Below, piece after piece: positions 6,290 to 8,321 of a stretch of 8,321 nt of DNA (positions within the stretch are counted from its first letter, which is position 1; every line of letters starts with the position of its first letter). The DNA comes from Pseudomonadota bacterium. Lineage in GTDB: Bacteria > Pseudomonadota > Alphaproteobacteria > Rhizobiales > Xanthobacteraceae. Location: NCBI GenBank assembly GCA_023432845.1, contig JAEZEY010000175.1:1-8321 (forward strand). The letters are read 5' to 3'. The notes under the pieces were generated by a model that did not search any database, was not told where the DNA came from, and saw only the letters and a list, made by a program, of their open reading frames with translations. Position numbers and translations under genes: made by a program.

Positions 6290-7498
6290 CTAAGCGCCCA
6301 CCTTCGCCTTCTTCTTCTCGCGCATCAGCTCGACAAAGCGCTGGAACAGATAATGGCTGTCACGCGGGCCGGGCGAGGCCTCCGGGTGATACTGCACCGA
6401 GAACACCGGCTTGTCCTTGAGCGCGATGCCGGCATTCGACCCATCGAACAGCGAGAAGTGCGTCTGCTCGACGCTGCCCGGCAGCGAGTCCTTGTCGAGC
6501 GCGAAGCCGTGGTTCATCGAGGTGATCTCGACCTTGCCGGTCGTGATGTCCTTCACCGGATGATTGGCGCCGTGGTGGCCTTGATGCATCTTCTCGGTGC
6601 GGCCGCCGAGCGCGAGGCCGAGCATCTGGTGGCCCAGACAAATCCCGAAAGTCGGCGTGCCGGACTTCACAACCTGCTGAATGACCGGCACCGCGTATTT
6701 GCCGGTCTCGGCCGGATCGCCCGGGCCGTTCGACAGGAACACGCCGTCCGGCTTGAGAGCCATGATGTCGTCATAGCTCGTCGTCGCCGGCACCACCGTG
6801 ACTTTGCAGCCGGCGCTCGCCAGCAGGCGCAAAATGTTGCGCTTGATGCCGTAGTCCATCGCGACGACATGGAATTCCGGCTTGTCCTGGCGGCCGTAGC
6901 CTTTGCCCCATTGCCACTCGGTCTCGTCCCAGGTGAAGCGCTGCGCGCTCGTCACCATCGGCACCAGGTCCATGCCGACCAGGCCCGGCCATTCGCGCGC
7001 TTCCTTCTTCAGCGCCTCGAGGTCGAACTTGCCGGACGGCGAATGCGCGATCACGGCATTGGGCATGCCCTTTTCGCGGATCAGCGCGGTCAGCGCCCGG
7101 GTGTCGATGCCGGACAGGCCGATGATGCCGCGCGCCTTGAGCCAGTCATTGAGCGGCCGGGTGGCGCGGTAGTTCGACGGCTGGGTGATGTCGGTGCGCA
7201 GGATGACGCCGCAGGCGCCCGGGCGGGCCGCCATGTTCAGCGACTCGATGTCTTCCTCGTTGGTGCCGACATTGCCGATATGGGGGAAGGTGAAGGTGAT
7301 GATCTGCCCGGCATAGGACGGGTCGGTGAGGATTTCCTCGTAGCCCGTCATGGCGGTGTTGAAGCAGACCTCGCCGACGGCGTGGCCTTCGGCGCCGATG
7401 CCGAAGCCTTCGAGCACGGTTCCATCGGCGAGCACGATGAGCGCGGTGGCCTTGGGCTCTGCCCAGTCACCCGCGGCGGCGGCTTTGTCCTGTGTCAT
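6290..7498 (-). CDS. carA: Carbamoyl-phosphate synthase small subunit (glutamine amidotransferase)
   Basis: A 402-aa CarA. It hydrolyses glutamine and channels ammonia to CarB for carbamoyl phosphate synthesis, feeding arginine and pyrimidine biosynthesis. The N-terminal CPSase small-chain domain includes GEVCFNTAMTGYEEILTDPS (42-61), a family hallmark. The C-terminal class I glutamine amidotransferase domain has LSNGPGDP (255-262), the nucleophile C287 in GICLGHQMLG (285-294), and the catalytic H371 and E373 in VQYHPEASPGP. Length and all catalytic residues are normal. The start at 7498 has an AGAGG ribosome site about 4-5 nt upstream. carB is not adjacent in this window, a common arrangement in alphaproteobacteria. 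Downstream genes are the HAD phosphatase and the cupin; the gene is divergent from the gentisate dioxygenase-like gene. Confidence 0.97.
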   Translation of the reverse strand: MTQDKAAAAGDWAEPKATALIVLADGTVLEGFGIGAEGHAVGEVCFNTAMTGYEEILTDPSYAGQIITFTFPHIGNVGTNEEDIESLNMAARPGACGVILRTDITQPSNYRATRPLNDWLKARGIIGLSGIDTRALTALIREKGMPNAVIAHSPSGKFDLEALKKEAREWPGLVGMDLVPMVTSAQRFTWDETEWQWGKGYGRQDKPEFHVVAMDYGIKRNILRLLASAGCKVTVVPATTSYDDIMALKPDGVFLSNGPGDPAETGKYAVPVIQQVVKSGTPTFGICLGHQMLGLALGGRTEKMHQGHHGANHPVKDITTGKVEITSMNHGFALDKDSLPGSVEQTHFSLFDGSNAGIALKDKPVFSVQYHPEASPGPRDSHYLFQRFVELMREKKKAKVGA

Positions 7499-7515
7499 AA
7501 GCCTCTTAGTCGCGT

Positions 7516-7521
7516 ATTATG
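7516..7521 (-). promoter_or_regulatory. Candidate carA -10 element
   Basis: CATAAT on the minus strand (5 of 6 to TATAAT), about 17 nt upstream of the carA ATG, would give a leader of roughly 10 nt. No recognisable -35 lies at the proper distance. The same AT island reads TATTAT (7515-7520) on the plus strand and could serve the divergent dioxygenase gene instead. Confidence 0.25.
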
Positions 7522-7534
7522 CCGGGCGAGGCAA

Positions 7535-7556
7535 GGGGGCGGGTTGGCCCGTCCCC
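7535..7556 (+). repeat. 9-bp inverted repeat / GC-rich hairpin between carA and dioxygenase genes
   Basis: GGGGGCGGG (7535-7543) pairs with CCCGTCCCC (7548-7556) over 9 bp with one G-U on the plus strand, closing a TTGG loop. Neither strand has a following T-run, so it is not an intrinsic terminator. It may be an operator, a leader structure of the dioxygenase mRNA, or simply GC-rich chance pairing. Confidence 0.45.
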
Positions 7557-7579
7557 GCGCATTTGGAAGGACTTTACCC

Positions 7580-8321
7580 ATGACCGGACAGGCCCCCGCC
7601 ACACGCCACGACCAGTACCGGGAGGATGTCGCCGGCCGGGCCAATGTCGAGGACACGGCCGACCTGGTTGCCTATTACGGCGATCTTGAGAAATTCGAGG
7701 CTGCGGCGCTGTGGACCGTGGCCAACAAGATCGAGCCCTGGGAGCCGAAATCGGACTCGGTGCCGGTGCTGTGGCGCTATCAGGATCTGCGCGAGCCCGT
7801 GCTGCGCTCGATCGAACTCGTCGCCCCGGAAAAAGCCGGCCGCCGCGTCATCTATCTCAACAATCCGGGCCGGCGCGATTACGCCGCCGCGGTCGGCTGG
7901 CTTTATTCCGGGCTTCAGGTGATGCGCGCCGGCGAAACCGCCTCGGCGCATCAGCACTCGGCCTCGGCCTTGCGTTTCATCATGGAAGGCAAGGGCGCCT
8001 ACACCGTGGTCGACGGCCACAAGATGACTTTGAGCGAGAACGATTTCGTGCTGACGCCGAACGGCTCGGGGCACGAGCACGGCGTCGACGCCTCGGGCAC
8101 CGACTGCATCTGGCAGGACGGACTCGACATTCCGCTCGTGAATGCGCTGGAAGCCAACTTCTACAAGGTGCATCCGGACCTGAAACAGCCCGTCACTTAC
8201 GCCGTCGATGACGCGACGCTCACCTGGGGCGCGCCCGGCCAGCAGCCGGCGCTGCAGGACAGGCAGAAGCCCTATTCGCCGCTGCTGAAATACGAATGGG
8301 AGCCGACCTATGAGTCGCTGA
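7580..8321 (+). CDS. Gentisate 1,2-dioxygenase-like bicupin (partial, runs off right edge)
   Basis: The first 247 codons of an open frame that continues beyond the window. It resembles gentisate 1,2-dioxygenase, a bicupin Fe(II) ring-cleavage enzyme that opens gentisate to maleylpyruvate. The central cupin has AGETASAHQHSASALRF (117-133) with candidate iron ligands H124 and H126. It continues with EGKGAYTVVDG (136-146), NDFVLTP (154-160), and a third ligand within SGHEHG (H165 or H167). Family proteins are usually about 350 aa, so roughly 100 residues are missing on the right. The ATG at 7580 has a GGAAGG site at 7565-7570, nine bases upstream. Substrate could also be a related hydroxybenzoate or 1-hydroxy-2-naphthoate. 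Maleylpyruvate isomerase and fumarylacetoacetate hydrolase-type genes would be expected next if the gentisate assignment is right. Confidence 0.85.
   Translation, partial: MTGQAPATRHDQYREDVAGRANVEDTADLVAYYGDLEKFEAAALWTVANKIEPWEPKSDSVPVLWRYQDLREPVLRSIELVAPEKAGRRVIYLNNPGRRDYAAAVGWLYSGLQVMRAGETASAHQHSASALRFIMEGKGAYTVVDGHKMTLSENDFVLTPNGSGHEHGVDASGTDCIWQDGLDIPLVNALEANFYKVHPDLKQPVTYAVDDATLTWGAPGQQPALQDRQKPYSPLLKYEWEPTYESL

Noticed and set aside
7574..8173. A 199-codon minus-strand frame opposite the dioxygenase-like gene.
   Set aside because: The plus-strand frame carries the bicupin motifs and a ribosome site; the minus frame shows no family features.
1..8321. Insertion sequence, prophage, CRISPR array or defence system.
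   Set aside because: I found no transposase, integrase, regularly spaced repeats or defence-type domains. The tRNA-like gene has no integrase beside it and I saw no repeated 3' end.

Overview
This window looks like ordinary chromosomal DNA from a high-GC alphaproteobacterium, most likely of the Rhizobiales/Bradyrhizobiaceae type. The reasons are strong G/C preference at third codon positions, the protein families present, a CtrA-type TTAA-N7-TTAAC site, and a cysteine-tRNA-like gene with encoded CCA. I could not run database searches, so the taxonomic placement is an inference.

Left part (1-2767): a minus-strand operon encodes an AtuA-family (DUF1446) acyclic-terpene-utilization-like protein and a small AtuA-like ferredoxin-fold partner. 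The two genes overlap by 8 nt, and a further gene probably begins at the left edge. A LysR-type regulator is divergently transcribed from an AT-rich intergenic region of about 90 bp. That region carries a TTGACA element facing the operon, and a perfect TATAAT facing the regulator that lies almost on its start codon. It also holds a T-N11-A LysR-type box overlapping the start. This is the classic layout of an LTTR controlling an adjacent catabolic operon.

Middle part (2768-5108): a tRNA-Cys-like gene with an abnormal anticodon arm lies on the minus strand, followed by the CtrA-like site. Next comes a class I SAM-dependent methyltransferase (minus). It is divergent from a DadA-like FAD-dependent amino acid/amine oxidoreductase (plus).

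Right part (5103-8321): a minus-strand run carA -> HAD phosphatase -> YjlB-like cupin is spaced as an operon (gaps of 18 and 6 nt). The cupin gene is broken. Its N-terminal half is in one frame, and its C-terminal third continues in another frame to a stop that abuts the oxidoreductase stop. The length and motif pattern fit a 7-nt deletion that removed the metal-binding His of cupin motif 2. Divergent from carA, a gentisate 1,2-dioxygenase-like bicupin gene starts at 7580 and runs off the right edge. A strong 9-bp hairpin lies in the carA/dioxygenase intergenic region.

I see no mobile elements, CRISPR arrays or defence systems, and no clearly new multi-gene system. The items most worth a second look are the frameshifted cupin, the odd tRNA-Cys-like gene, the likely leaderless LysR transcript with overlapping operator, and the CtrA-like site.
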